DNA from: Pyrus communis
Lineage: Eukaryota > Streptophyta > Magnoliopsida > Rosales > Rosaceae
Direction: 5' to 3'
NCBI RefSeq assembly: GCF_963583255.1
Contig: NC_084803.1
Span: 10,638,122 to 10,702,121, forward strand
Length of the DNA stretch: 64,000 nt
Part shown: positions 1 to 10,648 of the stretch, in pieces
Layout: each line of letters begins with the position of its first letter
Position numbering within the stretch: position 1 is the first letter of the stretch
The notes under the pieces: generated by a model
Told to the model about the DNA's origin: nothing
Databases searched by the model: none
Seen by the model: only the letters and a program-made list of their open reading frames with translations
Made by a program: the position numbers and the translations under genes

Positions 1-211
1 ATTCAGTGTGGTATTCCAAAAAACGCAGTAATTTATTGAAAAGGCCATTACACAGGAAAGAAGCATCACAGCCTGCAAAGTATTCGAATTAAGCCAGTTC
101 AACTCACACATGTCAAAAAAAATCTTTGATGGCAAAGGCATAGATATGCAGTCGAGCCAGTTATGAAACATGAAGGGGAAAGAGAGAGAGTGAGAGAGTA
201 TAGGTGAAGTG

Positions 212-721
212 TGTTGGGGTTGAAAAATGCTTCACTATTCTAGAGATGTTTATCTCACAAAGAAAAATGTAACGCAGCGGAATTGATAGGCAAGAGAAAG
301 AAAGAATTCTCAAAGTATTACACAAGGTTTTTATTCACTCACAAACTTAGTACAAAAGGAAACACTCAAACACTCTTAGAAGCTTTGTTGCTTCTTCTTA
401 CTTCTTACTTGACACTCTCACTTCTTACTACTTGCTCTCTTGGTTGTTACAAATGGTGTGGATGCCTTCTCCTTTTATAGGCATGGATGGAACCTTGGAG
501 AAGTATGAAAACATCATGCTAGAGATATCTAGATAATTCCACTACCTTCCTAAGCTAGAATTATCTACACTAATCTTGTATGTTGGTGGAATCCTCACCA
601 TTCTTCTAGACTCTTCCACCAACTTGAACTTTGCTAGAATTCTCTAGCATGTGCATGGATCTTTCTTTGTGTATGGGCCGGATCAATTATCTTTGGGCCA
701 AGACAAGATTACAATTCAACA
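212..721 (-). repeat. Copia 3' LTR
   Basis: 510 bp, TG...CA ends, identical by eye to 4825-5334 at an offset of 4613. A purine tract (AAGGGGGGA in minus sense, 722-730) lies directly next to it, as expected for plus-strand priming. Confidence 0.97.
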
Positions 722-728
722 TCCCCCC

Positions 729-3700
729 TTAATCTTGTCTTGTGACGCCAATTGAGTTTCTTAGTCTGACAAAGTCTTCTTGTTTGAGTGGCTTGGTGAA
801 TATGTCGGCAACTTGGTCTTGAGACTTCACGTATTCCACTTGCACATCCTTTCTTGCAATGCACTCTCTTAAGAAATGATAACGGGTATCTATGTGTTTG
901 CTCCTGTCATGGAATACTGGATTCTTTGCTAGAGCTATTGCAGACTTGTTGTCGACGTAGATCTTTGTTGGCTCTTCTTGTCGCATTCTCAATTCTTTCA
1001 GCAAGTTTCTCAGCCAGATTGCATGGCAGACACATGAAGTAGCAGCTACATATTCAGCTTCGCAGGTAGAGAGAGTGACAATCGGTTGCTTTTTCGACAT
1101 CCATGTGAATGCAGTGTCTCCCATGAAGAACACAAATCCAGTAGTGCTTTTTCTATCGTCGGAATCTCCTGCCCAATCACTGTCGCTATATCCAACAAGT
1201 TTGTAGTTATCAGAACTTGAATAAAACAAGCCAAAGTTAACAGTACCTTTGAGGTATCGAAGAATTCTTTTGGCCGTTTTCAAATGTGTTGTTGTGGGAT
1301 TCTCCATGTGGCGACTGATTAATCCGACAGCATAGAGAATATCTGGTCTTGTGCAAGTCAAGTAGCGCAAGCTTCCAACTAGACTCTTGAAAAATGTTGG
1401 ATCTACGCTTTCTCCTTTGTCATACTTGGTTAGTTTGACTCCGCACTCCATTGGCGTGCTCACGGGCTTGCAGTCGTCCATTTTGAACTTTTTCAGTATC
1501 TCCTTTGTGTAGCTTTCTTGGGAGATGAAAATTCCTTCTTCGTTCTGCTTGACTTCAATGCCTAGGTAATATGCCATCAACCCGATGTCGGTCATCTCAA
1601 ATTCTTGGGTCATCACTCTCTTGAACTCTTCAAACATGCTTGGATTACTCCCGGTGAAGATTAAATCATCCACATATAAGCACACAATCAAAATATCTCC
1701 ATCTTTGACTTTGACGTAGAGAGCATGTTCATGAGGGCACTTGATGAAGTTGTTTTCCTGAAAGTACTTGTCGATGCGACTATTCCATGCTCGTGGTGCT
1801 TGTTTTAACCCATAGAGGGCTTTCTTCAGCTTCAGAACTTTGTCTTCATGCCCTTTGATCTCATAGCCTGACGGTTGCTGAATGTAGACTTCTTCTTCAA
1901 GGACTCCATTTAGGAAGGCGGACTTCACATCCATTTGTTGAATCTTCCAACTGTTTTGGGCTGCCAAAGAAATTAGTAATCGTATAGTTTCCAACCGAGC
2001 AACGGGTGCGAATACCTCATCATAGTCGATTCCGGCTCTTTGACTATAGCCTTTCGCCACTAGTCTTGCCTTGTATCTTTCGACCTCTCCATTGGCATTT
2101 TTCTTTGTCTTGTACACCCACTTGACTCCGATGGCTTTGTGTCCTTTCGGAAGAATAGCGAGTTCCCATGTATCATTCTTCTGGATTGCTTCAATTTCTT
2201 CATCCATTGCTTTCCTCCACTTAGTATCTTGCACTGCTTCTTGGAAGTCGACTGGTTCACAATCAGCAAAGAGACAGAAAAGTGTAGGATTATCAAGTCT
2301 TTCAGCTACCTCATAAAGATCTCGTATACTTCTTGTGCGTGGTACTTCTCTTTCATTTAGACTCCCACTTGACAATGCTGATGCTGATGAATTACCATGA
2401 TTGGTTGATGTTGGTGAAGCAGGTGGAGTAGTGGATTCTTGTTGAACCTCTCTTGCTTGCTCCATCATCCCTTGTTCATTGTCTTCTTCAAATTGAGGAA
2501 AGAAGTGAAGATCACCTGCATGCGGGCCAAAATCCCATTCTCCTTCTTCATCGAACATCACGTCTCGACTGATCATCGTCTTCCCATTGTTTGGATTATA
2601 CAGCTTATAGCCTTTTGAATTGGTGTCATAGCCGATGAAGATGAACTTCTCACTTTTGTCGTCGAGTTTGGTTCTCCTCTCGTCTGGTACATGTACATGG
2701 GCTATGCTTCCAAAAACTCTTAGATGAGAAATACCTGGTTTTCTTCCACTCCATGCTTCTTGCGGAGTTTTTCCCCACACACTTCTTGTTGGAGACCGAT
2801 TGGATAGGTAGACAGCACATGCTACAGCTTCTGCCCATAATTCCTTAGGCAATTTCTTGCTTTTGAGCATGCTTCGAGCCATGTCGAGGATGGTTCGATT
2901 TTTTCTTTCCGCCACTCCATTTTGTTGAGGGGATCTTGGAACTGTCAAAGGTCGACAAATTCCATTTGCTTCACAAAACTCTTGAAATTCCTTCGAAGTG
3001 AACTCTCCTCCTCGATCAGATCTCATGGCTTTGATCTTGCAACCACTCTCCTTTTCTACAGCGGCTTTGAACTTCTTGAATACTCCAAAGACTTCTGATT
3101 TCTGCTTCAAGAAATACACCCAGGTTTTTCTTGAAAAATCATCAATGAAGAGAAGGAAATAATTATTTTTACCCAAAGAGCTTGGTTTTATTGGACCGCA
3201 CACATCGGTGTGAATGAGCTCGAGTGGCTTCTGGGCTCTTGTGGTCGACTCCTTTGGAAAGCTTTTCCTGAACTGTTTCCCAAGTAAACATCCTTCACAA
3301 ACTTGATCAGGGTGGCTGATGCACGGTAAGCCTCTCACCATCTCCTTCTTGGATAATAACTCCAATCCCCCAAAGTTAAGATGCCCAAAACGAAGATGCC
3401 AAAGCCAAGATATGTCTTTGTAACATATCTTAAGACACTTTGCAACATCGTTTTGAATGTTCATGGGAAACATTCTGTTTTTTGACATTTTCGCCTTGGC
3501 AATTAATCTTCCTTTGTCATCTCTAAGAAAAAGGATATAATTTTTCGTATGAAAATCATAACCTTTTTCTAAGAGTTGACCCAAACTCAAAATGTTGCTT
3601 TTCATATTGGGCACGTAGTAGACATTCGAAATTAATTGGTGACCGCCATTTTCCAAGGGAATAAGGATGTTACCTTTTCCTTTTACGGGTATTTTGGATT

Positions 3701-4808
3701 CATCTCCAAAAGAAACGTTGCCACTCACTGATTCATTGAGCTCTACGAAGATGTTTCTTCTTCCGCACATGTGGTTGCTGGCGCCGGTGTCAAGGTACCA
3801 TGTATAGTCTTGGTCTCCATCATTGTTCTTGCATGCTAGTAGCACAACACCATTCTCTTCTTTCTCTTCTTTCACATAATTGACCTTCTCATCAAGTCTG
3901 CTGTTTCGAGCTCTACATTCCCAAGCATAATGCCCAAACTTTTGACAATTGTAGCATTGAACTTGAGATTTTTCATACCTTGAGTTTGAGTGTCCTCTTC
4001 CGCGACCTTTTGTTGAGCTTTCTCCTCTTTCGTAGTTGCTATGGTTGTTTAAGTTCCAACCACATCCACGCCCATGTCCACGTCCGTGACCTCGACCACG
4101 ACTTCTTCCGTATCGGCTTCTCTCGTTGTCGAAGCTTTCTTCTTTCTTCTTTGGCTGAACATGCGTCTTAAGGAGCTGCTCATCATTCCCTTGCCTCTTC
4201 TTATGTTTCTCTTCATATGCTTGTAGTGAACCCATTAATTGCTCTATACTAATTTCTTCCAAGTTTTTAGTTTCTTCAATCGTCACGACAATGTGCTCGA
4301 ACTTGGGGTCCAATGAGCGTAGTATCTTCTCCATAATTCTAACATCTTCTAACTTTTCTCCGTTTCTTTTTAATTGATTGGAAACGGCTAAGACTCTTGA
4401 GAAATAATCAGAGATTGATTCAGACCCTTTCATTTGTAGAGATTCGAACTCACCTCTTAATACTTGAAGACGAACCTTTTTCACTTGTTCGGCTCCTTTG
4501 TAAGAGGTTTGAAGCTTCTCCCATGCTTGCTTGGCAGAGGTTGCACTCGAGACCTTCTCAAAGCCATTGTCATCTAATGCTTGGTAGATGAGGTAGAGAG
4601 CCTTCTTGTCTCTCTTTCTTGAATCTTTCAAACTCTCCTTCTGGGATTGAGACAGAGTAGCTTCATCTTCTGGCTCAGTGTAGCCTTTCTCCACGACTTC
4701 CCAGACATCATGTGCACCCAAAAGGGCCTTCATTTTGATACTCCAATTATCGAAGTTGTTGCTGTCGAGCACTGGAACTTGGAAGGCTGCCATAGCATTG
4801 CTAGCCAT
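729..4808 (-). CDS. Copia gag-pol polyprotein (1359 aa, intact)
   Basis: Single uninterrupted frame encoding all proteins needed for retrotransposition. Order of domains (approximate residues): gag of the DUF4219/UBN2 type (1-210), basic RG-rich stretch, CCHC zinc knuckle CYNCQKFGHYAWEC (about 285), aspartic protease DTGAS (about 340), integrase zinc finger HxxxH..CxxC (about 470-515) and core with the three acidic residues in TDVCGP, SDRGGEF and PQQNGVAERKNR, reverse transcriptase (RVT_2) with YVDD (about 1045), and RNase H with SDWAGDSDDRKSTTG (about 1190). Length and gag-protease-integrase-RT-RNase H order are those of plant Ty1/copia (Tnt1-type) elements. The stop TAA (731-729) touches the purine tract. 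The start chosen is the first ATG of the frame, 17 bases past the LTR and overlapping the end of the primer binding region. Confidence 0.96.
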   Translation of the reverse strand: MASNAMAAFQVPVLDSNNFDNWSIKMKALLGAHDVWEVVEKGYTEPEDEATLSQSQKESLKDSRKRDKKALYLIYQALDDNGFEKVSSATSAKQAWEKLQTSYKGAEQVKKVRLQVLRGEFESLQMKGSESISDYFSRVLAVSNQLKRNGEKLEDVRIMEKILRSLDPKFEHIVVTIEETKNLEEISIEQLMGSLQAYEEKHKKRQGNDEQLLKTHVQPKKKEESFDNERSRYGRSRGRGHGRGHGRGCGWNLNNHSNYERGESSTKGRGRGHSNSRYEKSQVQCYNCQKFGHYAWECRARNSRLDEKVNYVKEEKEENGVVLLACKNNDGDQDYTWYLDTGASNHMCGRRNIFVELNESVSGNVSFGDESKIPVKGKGNILIPLENGGHQLISNVYYVPNMKSNILSLGQLLEKGYDFHTKNYILFLRDDKGRLIAKAKMSKNRMFPMNIQNDVAKCLKICYKDISWLWHLRFGHLNFGGLELLSKKEMVRGLPCISHPDQVCEGCLLGKQFRKSFPKESTTRAQKPLELIHTDVCGPIKPSSLGKNNYFLLFIDDFSRKTWVYFLKQKSEVFGVFKKFKAAVEKESGCKIKAMRSDRGGEFTSKEFQEFCEANGICRPLTVPRSPQQNGVAERKNRTILDMARSMLKSKKLPKELWAEAVACAVYLSNRSPTRSVWGKTPQEAWSGRKPGISHLRVFGSIAHVHVPDERRTKLDDKSEKFIFIGYDTNSKGYKLYNPNNGKTMISRDVMFDEEGEWDFGPHAGDLHFFPQFEEDNEQGMMEQAREVQQESTTPPASPTSTNHGNSSASALSSGSLNEREVPRTRSIRDLYEVAERLDNPTLFCLFADCEPVDFQEAVQDTKWRKAMDEEIEAIQKNDTWELAILPKGHKAIGVKWVYKTKKNANGEVERYKARLVAKGYSQRAGIDYDEVFAPVARLETIRLLISLAAQNSWKIQQMDVKSAFLNGVLEEEVYIQQPSGYEIKGHEDKVLKLKKALYGLKQAPRAWNSRIDKYFQENNFIKCPHEHALYVKVKDGDILIVCLYVDDLIFTGSNPSMFEEFKRVMTQEFEMTDIGLMAYYLGIEVKQNEEGIFISQESYTKEILKKFKMDDCKPVSTPMECGVKLTKYDKGESVDPTFFKSLVGSLRYLTCTRPDILYAVGLISRHMENPTTTHLKTAKRILRYLKGTVNFGLFYSSSDNYKLVGYSDSDWAGDSDDRKSTTGFVFFMGDTAFTWMSKKQPIVTLSTCEAEYVAATSCVCHAIWLRNLLKELRMRQEEPTKIYVDNKSAIALAKNPVFHDRSKHIDTRYHFLRECIARKDVQVEYVKSQDQVADIFTKPLKQEDFVRLRNSIGVTRQD

Positions 4809-4809
4809 A

Positions 4810-4821
4810 GCTCTGGTACCA
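4810..4821 (-). promoter_or_regulatory. Copia primer binding site
   Basis: Minus-sense TGGTACCAGAGC lies 3 bases inside the 5' LTR. It differs at one base from TGGTATCAGAGC, the usual initiator-Met tRNA binding site of plant copia elements. The Cassandra element at 45195 in this window has the unaltered form. Confidence 0.85.
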
Positions 4822-4824
4822 CTT

Positions 4825-5334
4825 TGTTGGGGTTGAAAAATGCTTCACTATTCTAGAGATGTTTATCTCACAAAGAAAAATGTAACGCAGCGGAATTGAT
4901 AGGCAAGAGAAAGAAAGAATTCTCAAAGTATTACACAAGGTTTTTATTCACTCACAAACTTAGTACAAAAGGAAACACTCAAACACTCTTAGAAGCTTTG
5001 TTGCTTCTTCTTACTTCTTACTTGACACTCTCACTTCTTACTACTTGCTCTCTTGGTTGTTACAAATGGTGTGGATGCCTTCTCCTTTTATAGGCATGGA
5101 TGGAACCTTGGAGAAGTATGAAAACATCATGCTAGAGATATCTAGATAATTCCACTACCTTCCTAAGCTAGAATTATCTACACTAATCTTGTATGTTGGT
5201 GGAATCCTCACCATTCTTCTAGACTCTTCCACCAACTTGAACTTTGCTAGAATTCTCTAGCATGTGCATGGATCTTTCTTTGTGTATGGGCCGGATCAAT
5301 TATCTTTGGGCCAAGACAAGATTACAATTCAACA
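4825..5334 (-). repeat. Copia 5' LTR with promoter
   Basis: 510 bp, upstream LTR of the minus-strand element. In minus sense it carries CCTATAAAAGG (5094-5084), a good TATA box for the element's own transcript. The same site is in the other LTR at about 471-481, from where it would read out to the left into the remaining transporter exons. Confidence 0.95.
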
Positions 5335-5843
5335 AAGTGTTAAAAATGCACCAATCTTGGCTACTATTAGAATGACAATTTTTCTCATGAAAGGGAAGCA
5401 CCTGAAACCCAGGGGAGAATAGATGCGGGAAGCTTATCATCCCTTCTAGGTCACCGCTGATTGATGCCCAAAACAGCGAGATTGGTCCACATATTATTCC
5501 TATGATACAGAAATCAGATTTCCGTAGAATATCAGTTAAGCCAGAGTACATTTTCATGCAAAATGAACCTGAAGGTCAACATATAAAACTTTGTTTAAGA
5601 CTTTTTCTAACCATTGCACCACATTAGGCCGAAGGTACTAAGACCAATCTCGCTTATTTGCCTGCAAAATTGAAGCGTATTTCGTATTATTAACGATACC
5701 TAGTACTCAAGTCTCACATAAACAAATGAGGCATAAGATAGCAAGAGGACAAAGATACTACCAACATGAGCTATATATAGAAGCAAGATATATTGCTGTA
5801 CAGATGTTTGCAACAAAGACAACGCCATAGCTATAGCTATAGG

Positions 5844-6327
5844 CAACTTTCACCACGAGGATTACAGGCATGCATCGTTACAAGGGTGTGCATCTGATTG
5901 TGCAACAAAGACAACGCCTATAGCCATAGCTATAGGCGTCAAATGACAAATCCCGAGCTCCAGCAAACAACTGCACCGAGTATAATTATCCCCACACTGA
6001 TGAAGTCCTTGTATGCATTCCATCAAGAAATGTGTCAGCAACATGAAGACCTAATCACAACCTACACTCATGGGAATGACTGAATTTTAGGTAACAAGCT
6101 TTCGTTTTATTTCTTCCAATAAAACCAATGACACAATAGGATATGGATGTTTCTGCCCACAACAGGATATGAATGTTTCTGCCCTGACAAAACATGCTCA
6201 ACAATCATTGTAAAAGCTACTGCAGTCCGTCGGAGGGGTGGTGTACGTAGGAACATTTATACCACCCACTGATTCCATCGTAACCAACTTTCACCATGAG
6301 GATTACAGGCATGCATCGTTACAAGGG
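5844..6327. repeat. Dispersed 43-bp direct repeat inside the pseudogene
   Basis: 5844-5886 and 6285-6327 are the same 43 bases with one mismatch (CACCACGAGG versus CACCATGAGG). The right copy lies where the VTMES exon is interrupted. The left copy lies between two copies of a short coding block (5809-5844 and 5901-5938). This looks like templated filler DNA from break repair. Confidence 0.8.
6133..6184. repeat. 26-bp tandem duplication in a pseudogene exon
   Basis: 6133-6158 and 6159-6184 are 26-bp neighbours with two mismatches. The unit encodes the GQKH part of the transporter. 26 is not a multiple of three, so the duplication shifts the frame. Confidence 0.85.
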
Positions 6328-6769
6328 ATATCAAAATGTCTAGCCAAAGAATGAGCAAGAATCCCCACTGGTCATATACCTACCATGTAAAGCAAATAGG
6401 ATAGTGCAAGAGGAAGAGTGTGAAGCAACGTCTTAAACGGTACAATGGTTTCTAATAACATGCATTTGGAGCTGCAGAATTTGAATAAAGAAACAAAAAA
6501 GAATGAAAAATTAGCAGATCATGTGGTACCTGGAGAAGTGTGATGACATTTGCAGACGGGAATTTGTAAGAAGAAAGAGCGGCTTTGTTGAACACTATCA
6601 AGACAACTGCAGAATGAAAAATTATTGACCGATGAATTCAAAGGCAGAAAGCAGAAACTAGACAAATACACAATCGCGCCAGCGCTTTAATCTGCTCATA
6701 AATTTATCTTCTTATTCGCATTTGCGTGGTGTTTTAATCAAACAATATATATAACTATTGAACCGGCTC

Positions 6770-7490
6770 GGCTAGGCTTGCAGGTGGGTCGGCTTGTATG
6801 TCGGCTTGGTTTGCATGTCGACGGATTAAGCCGAAAAACCTTTCATTTTTTTTTTTTTTTTTTATAAAGTCACAACGTCCTCTTTGAGGGTTGCTCTGCG
6901 AGACGCCCAACTGACTTGGTTTTCAAATGGTAAGTTTAAGCCTAGTTTGGTACTGAGGTGATTTTGAAAAAAGTGACTATTACAAAAAATTGGGATCTTT
7001 TTTTATGTTTGGTAAATATTCAGCTTCAGCTTTTTTCACAATTTTGAATGAAAAAAAGCCAAAAACACAAAGTTGCAAAACCCAACTTTGAAAAACCAGT
7101 TTTTTTCACATCTGTTTTATATAAAAGTTTATCGACCACTATAATACTACTTTTTTTTTTTTTTTTCAAATGCACTTTTATAAAAAAGTTTACCAAACAC
7201 TATGCTACTTTATTTCACGCTTATTCTCACAGCACAACAAAAACAGTTTTTTTCAAAGCATAGCAATACCAAACCAGCCCTATACCCATTCCCAGCTTTT
7301 GCCTCGCTGGTTGGCCCTTCTGCTTAACTAAGTAGTATTCCACTTGCCTCTCAACTCGGCTTGCTGAATCGGCTTGGCTCGCATGTCTACTCGACTTGCC
7401 TCGCAGCTCGGCTTGATAGTCGGCTTGGCTTGTTGGTTCCGCTCGGTTTTTATGGTCGGCTCGGCTTTCCGGGTCAACTTGGCTTGCAGA
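6770..7490. repeat. Degenerate CGGCTTG minisatellite, split by an insertion
   Basis: 6770-6835 and about 7345-7490 are irregular tandem runs of a GTCGGCTTGGCTTGCATG-like unit. They share wording, and a MITE-like element (6939-7281) plus a poly-T tract lies between them. The open minus-strand frame across the right half is a by-product of the repeat. No function is visible. Confidence 0.6.
6939..7281. mobile_element. MITE-like element with ~33-bp imperfect inverted ends
   Basis: Left end AGCCTAGTTTGGTACTGAGG and the reverse complement of the right end AGGGCTGGTTTGGTATTG pair over about 33 bp, up to a shared GAAAAAA run. The length (about 340 bp), poly-T interior and lack of coding sequence fit a non-autonomous DNA transposon. 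The target duplication is unclear, so the superfamily is left open. Confidence 0.55.
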
Positions 7491-7751
7491 GTATATCAGA
7501 GCCCAACTGATATGATCTAACCAACGGTCGGATAGATCTCCACTAACCAACGGATATGATCTAACACAATGCTTACAACAAATTCACCTGATGAGAGCCC
7601 AAGCTATCTGAACACGAGGAAAGACCCTCATTACGCGCCATACCGCTTACGTGGACCCCTCGCCTTAAGAATTCTCCACGGCGACCGCACTGCCTTGCCC
7701 ACTAAGAATTCTCTCTCCTCTCCGCTTTCTTTCTATCTGCAATCGTCGGCG

Positions 7752-10611
7752 ATGCAAGAACCAGAGCTCCACGATCTCTCCGACGACGCCGATTACGCCG
7801 CGTCGCAGCAACATGTAAGCGTTTCTCCGGCGCCAACTTTAATTCATCGTTTCTGAGTGTTTAGGGTTAATTATTTTGGGGATTTTGTTCGGTTTGATTT
7901 GGATTAGGGCTCCGCGAGCATGATGCGGAGCGACAGCGGGAAGCACAGCTCCAGCGAGCACGACGGCGCCGAGGTAGTTTTCTTGAAAGACAATGTCACC
8001 ATCCACCCTACTCAATTCGCCTCCGAGAGGATTAGTGGAAGATTGAGGCTAATTAAGCACGGTTCTTCCTTATTCATGGTATTATTCATTAATTAATGAT
8101 TGATTAATTAAAGATTATCGCTTGATTACTGATATTTCTGTTAATTGTTGACGTGTTTGGTACGGTTTGATTTGTAGACATGGATTCCGTACAACGGGCA
8201 AAACTCGAACGCTAGGGTGTCTGAGAAAGGTTTTGTAGGTTTAGACCTTGAATTTTAGTTGTTAAATTTGTTGAATTTATTTATTTATTTATTTATTTAT
8301 TTTTTTTTTTTTGGGTTTGTGCTTGTGGTGGTGTAGATAGGAATCTTTATACCATAAGGTCAGTGCCATTAACGGAGGTCCGGTCGATTCGCCGCCACAC
8401 TCCAGCGCTTGGATGGCAGTACATTATCATCGTTTTGGCTACAGGTAAAACAACTTTATCATGATTTGTAAGGCATTATTAGTAATTATATGTGGTGTTG
8501 GTTACAGTTTGTTCGGAAACTTTAGTAGAATATTGTTGTCTGCAATTTGCTCGTGTAATAAGTAATTCGAATACTCATCTTAGGAGCTTGTGTGCATGAT
8601 AATACTTACTATTTAGAGGGCAAGCCTCGGTGGTTGCCTTGTTAGTCGTCCCAATGTAGTGCAATCCCAATCCGAACAACCAATTTGGAATTATATCTAG
8701 TAGTAGAAGAAAGCAAATCAGGTCAAAGTACAAGACTTTAAGTATATATTCTGTAATTTCACAATTTTTTCGTAGTCCAAGTAAACAGTAATAAATGCTA
8801 GATATTCTACCGTGTAAGAACAATTTGTACATACAATTCAAGAAAGTAACTAGATATGCTAAAAAATCTTGTAGTTGTCTAAAGGTTAAAAGAAAAGAAA
8901 TGGTGGTAAGTATAGAATCGGGTTTACTGTTTCTGCTGCTTGGTACCTTCGTTTTGCTGCTTGATTTACTTAGGCTTACATCTAAAGCTGTATACTCTTG
9001 TATGATGTTTTTTTTGTATTTGTATATGTGGTTTGAAAGTGAGTTTTTGCAGGACTTGCATTTCCTCCTCTGTATTTCTATAATGGAGGAGTCAAAGAGT
9101 TCCTTGCTACAATAAAGCAACATTTGTTTCTTGTGAGGTTGGTTATTATTGTTAATTAATGTTATAATACCTTTTGAAACTTAAGGTCCAAAGATGAAAG
9201 AATCCTTTCGCTACATCTTCTAAATCCTTATTTTCCAATTAAAAAGTAGGTGGTCCAGAATTTTCGTTCTGTTGAATGTTTTCAGGTCAGCTGAAGATGC
9301 AAATGTATTTCTGGTGAATGATTTTCAAAATCCTCTCCAGGTATGCATCATTTGAGCTAAAACTGAAATGAAACCTCCTCCTTTTTTTATCTGTTTTGTC
9401 AACTTTGGTTTTCTTGATGATACTATCAAGCTGGAAACTGCAATATTTTTCATGACTTATTTGTTTCTTCAGAGAACTCTATCGTCTTTGGAGTTGCCTA
9501 GGGTGCTTTCTGTTGCAAGTGGGGTCTCAGTTGGCGAGACCTTTTCAGATCTAAACCAGGAGAGAACAAGTGGGGATGTCAATCAAGAAGGAAATATAAG
9601 CATTTCTCAATACAGTGAGAGGCAAAGGCAAAGGGTTCATGATCCTGCACGAGATCTCTCAATTCAAGTGTTGGAAAAGTTTTCTCTTGTGACCAAATTT
9701 GCTCGAGAAACAACTTCTCAACTTTTCCGTGATAATCATAGTAACGGATATGGTGCTATTGAAAGGAGAAGTAATAACCAGCCTCCCATTGATTACCCTC
9801 AGAAGGCATCCCATCATTCAAATAGAGTCCCTGAGAAAAGTCCTGTCCCCCCAGATTCTGTGGAGGTAAACCTTCCATTTTATCAAGTTACTTAATGCAT
9901 TTTGGGAAAAACTGTTTCCATCAATGCTGTCAATTTATAAATGAACTCAAGGAAGTTTTCTGGCTTGGTGCCAAATTGCCAATATTCGTGGATAAAAGGT
10001 TTTAAGATGTAATTTAAGCTTAGTCAAACATATAATTTCCTTTGAATTATCGGGTCCATTGTATTATGAATGTTTGTTCAAATTGGCAGTTTGATAAAGT
10101 ATCAATGGAATGGGGAAATCCACGACAGTCACCTTTGGGCTCTGATGAGGTGATGATTTTTCACTTTTAAAAATAAGAACATTTTGAGTAGAACGCTGCT
10201 AGAAATGTGTTGCTGTTGTCATATGGGTTTGTGTAAGTTCCGTTTATTTTTGCAGTGGGAAACCTTCATGGATTCTGAAGGAAGGATCGTCAACTCAGAA
10301 GCTTTCAGAAAGAGAATATTTTATGGGGGAATTGAGCACAAACTACGGAAAGAGGTTTTTATACTGTTGTATGTTGGAAGCTATGACTAATTACTTTGTT
10401 TGAATATGCATTAGCTCATCAGTATTCTTAATTATGATTGTAGGTCTGGCCATTCTTGTTGGGATACCATGCATATGATTCAACAGATGCTGAGAGGGAA
10501 TACCTTAGGGCCGTTAAAAAGTCAGAATTTGAAACTGTAAAGAAGCAATGGCAGGTTGGTAGTAGTAGTATTGTATATTTCCACTAAGAGTCCAAGACAC
10601 ACACACACACA

Positions 10612-10648
<37 letters not shown>

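Larger units (their letters stand above)
212..5334 (-). mobile_element. Complete Ty1/copia LTR retrotransposon with identical LTRs
   Basis: A 5123-bp element on the minus strand. Two 510-bp LTRs (212-721 and 4825-5334) begin TGTTG and end CAACA on this strand and look identical base for base. A perfect 5-bp target duplication, AAGTG, lies at 207-211 and 5335-5339. Just inside the 5' LTR (minus sense) is a primer binding site resembling the initiator-Met tRNA site. Just before the 3' LTR is a purine tract. The internal region is one open polyprotein frame. Identical LTRs, an intact frame and an intact target duplication mean a very recent insertion. It sits inside an intron of the broken transporter gene, in the same orientation as that gene. 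Lineage within copia was not resolved. Confidence 0.97.
1..6606 (-). pseudogene. Nucleotide-sugar transporter pseudogene, UGNT1-like, left part outside window
   Basis: Minus-strand exon pieces of a Golgi-type nucleotide-sugar transporter (drug/metabolite transporter fold), most like the plant UDP-GlcNAc transporter UGNT1. Readable blocks in gene order: 6606-6530 (VVLIVFNKAALSSYKFPS..), 6471-6384 (LLHTLPLALSYLLYM), about 6327-6133 (VTMESV.., LRRTAVAFTMIVEHVLSGQK), about 6010-5790 (SVGIIILG, AGARDLSFD, ANICTAIYLAS), 5661-5612 (FGLMWCN), 5499-5402 (IICGPISLFW, GDLEGMISFPHLFSPGFQ), 72-1 (LLSCVMAFSINYC.., continuing past the edge). Splice sites around 6530, 5661, 5612, 5499, 5402 and 72 are GT/AG and in phase. 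Lesions: one extra C at the junction before LRRT, a 26-bp tandem duplication at 6133-6184, an extra T before AGARD, inserted and duplicated blocks at 5844-5938, and a missing exon part between 6530 and 6471. No start exon was found. The copia element at 212-5334 lies in the intron between 5402 and 72. Family is firm; substrate is inference. Confidence 0.82.

Noticed and set aside
7227..7550. 107-codon minus-strand frame
   Set aside because: It runs through the CGGCTTG minisatellite, which produces the repeated Ser-Gln-Ala-Asp wording. No domain or splice support.
8575..9123. 182-codon minus-strand frame
   Set aside because: Lies within RabGAP intron 4 and exon 5 on the opposite strand, and has no recognisable domain.
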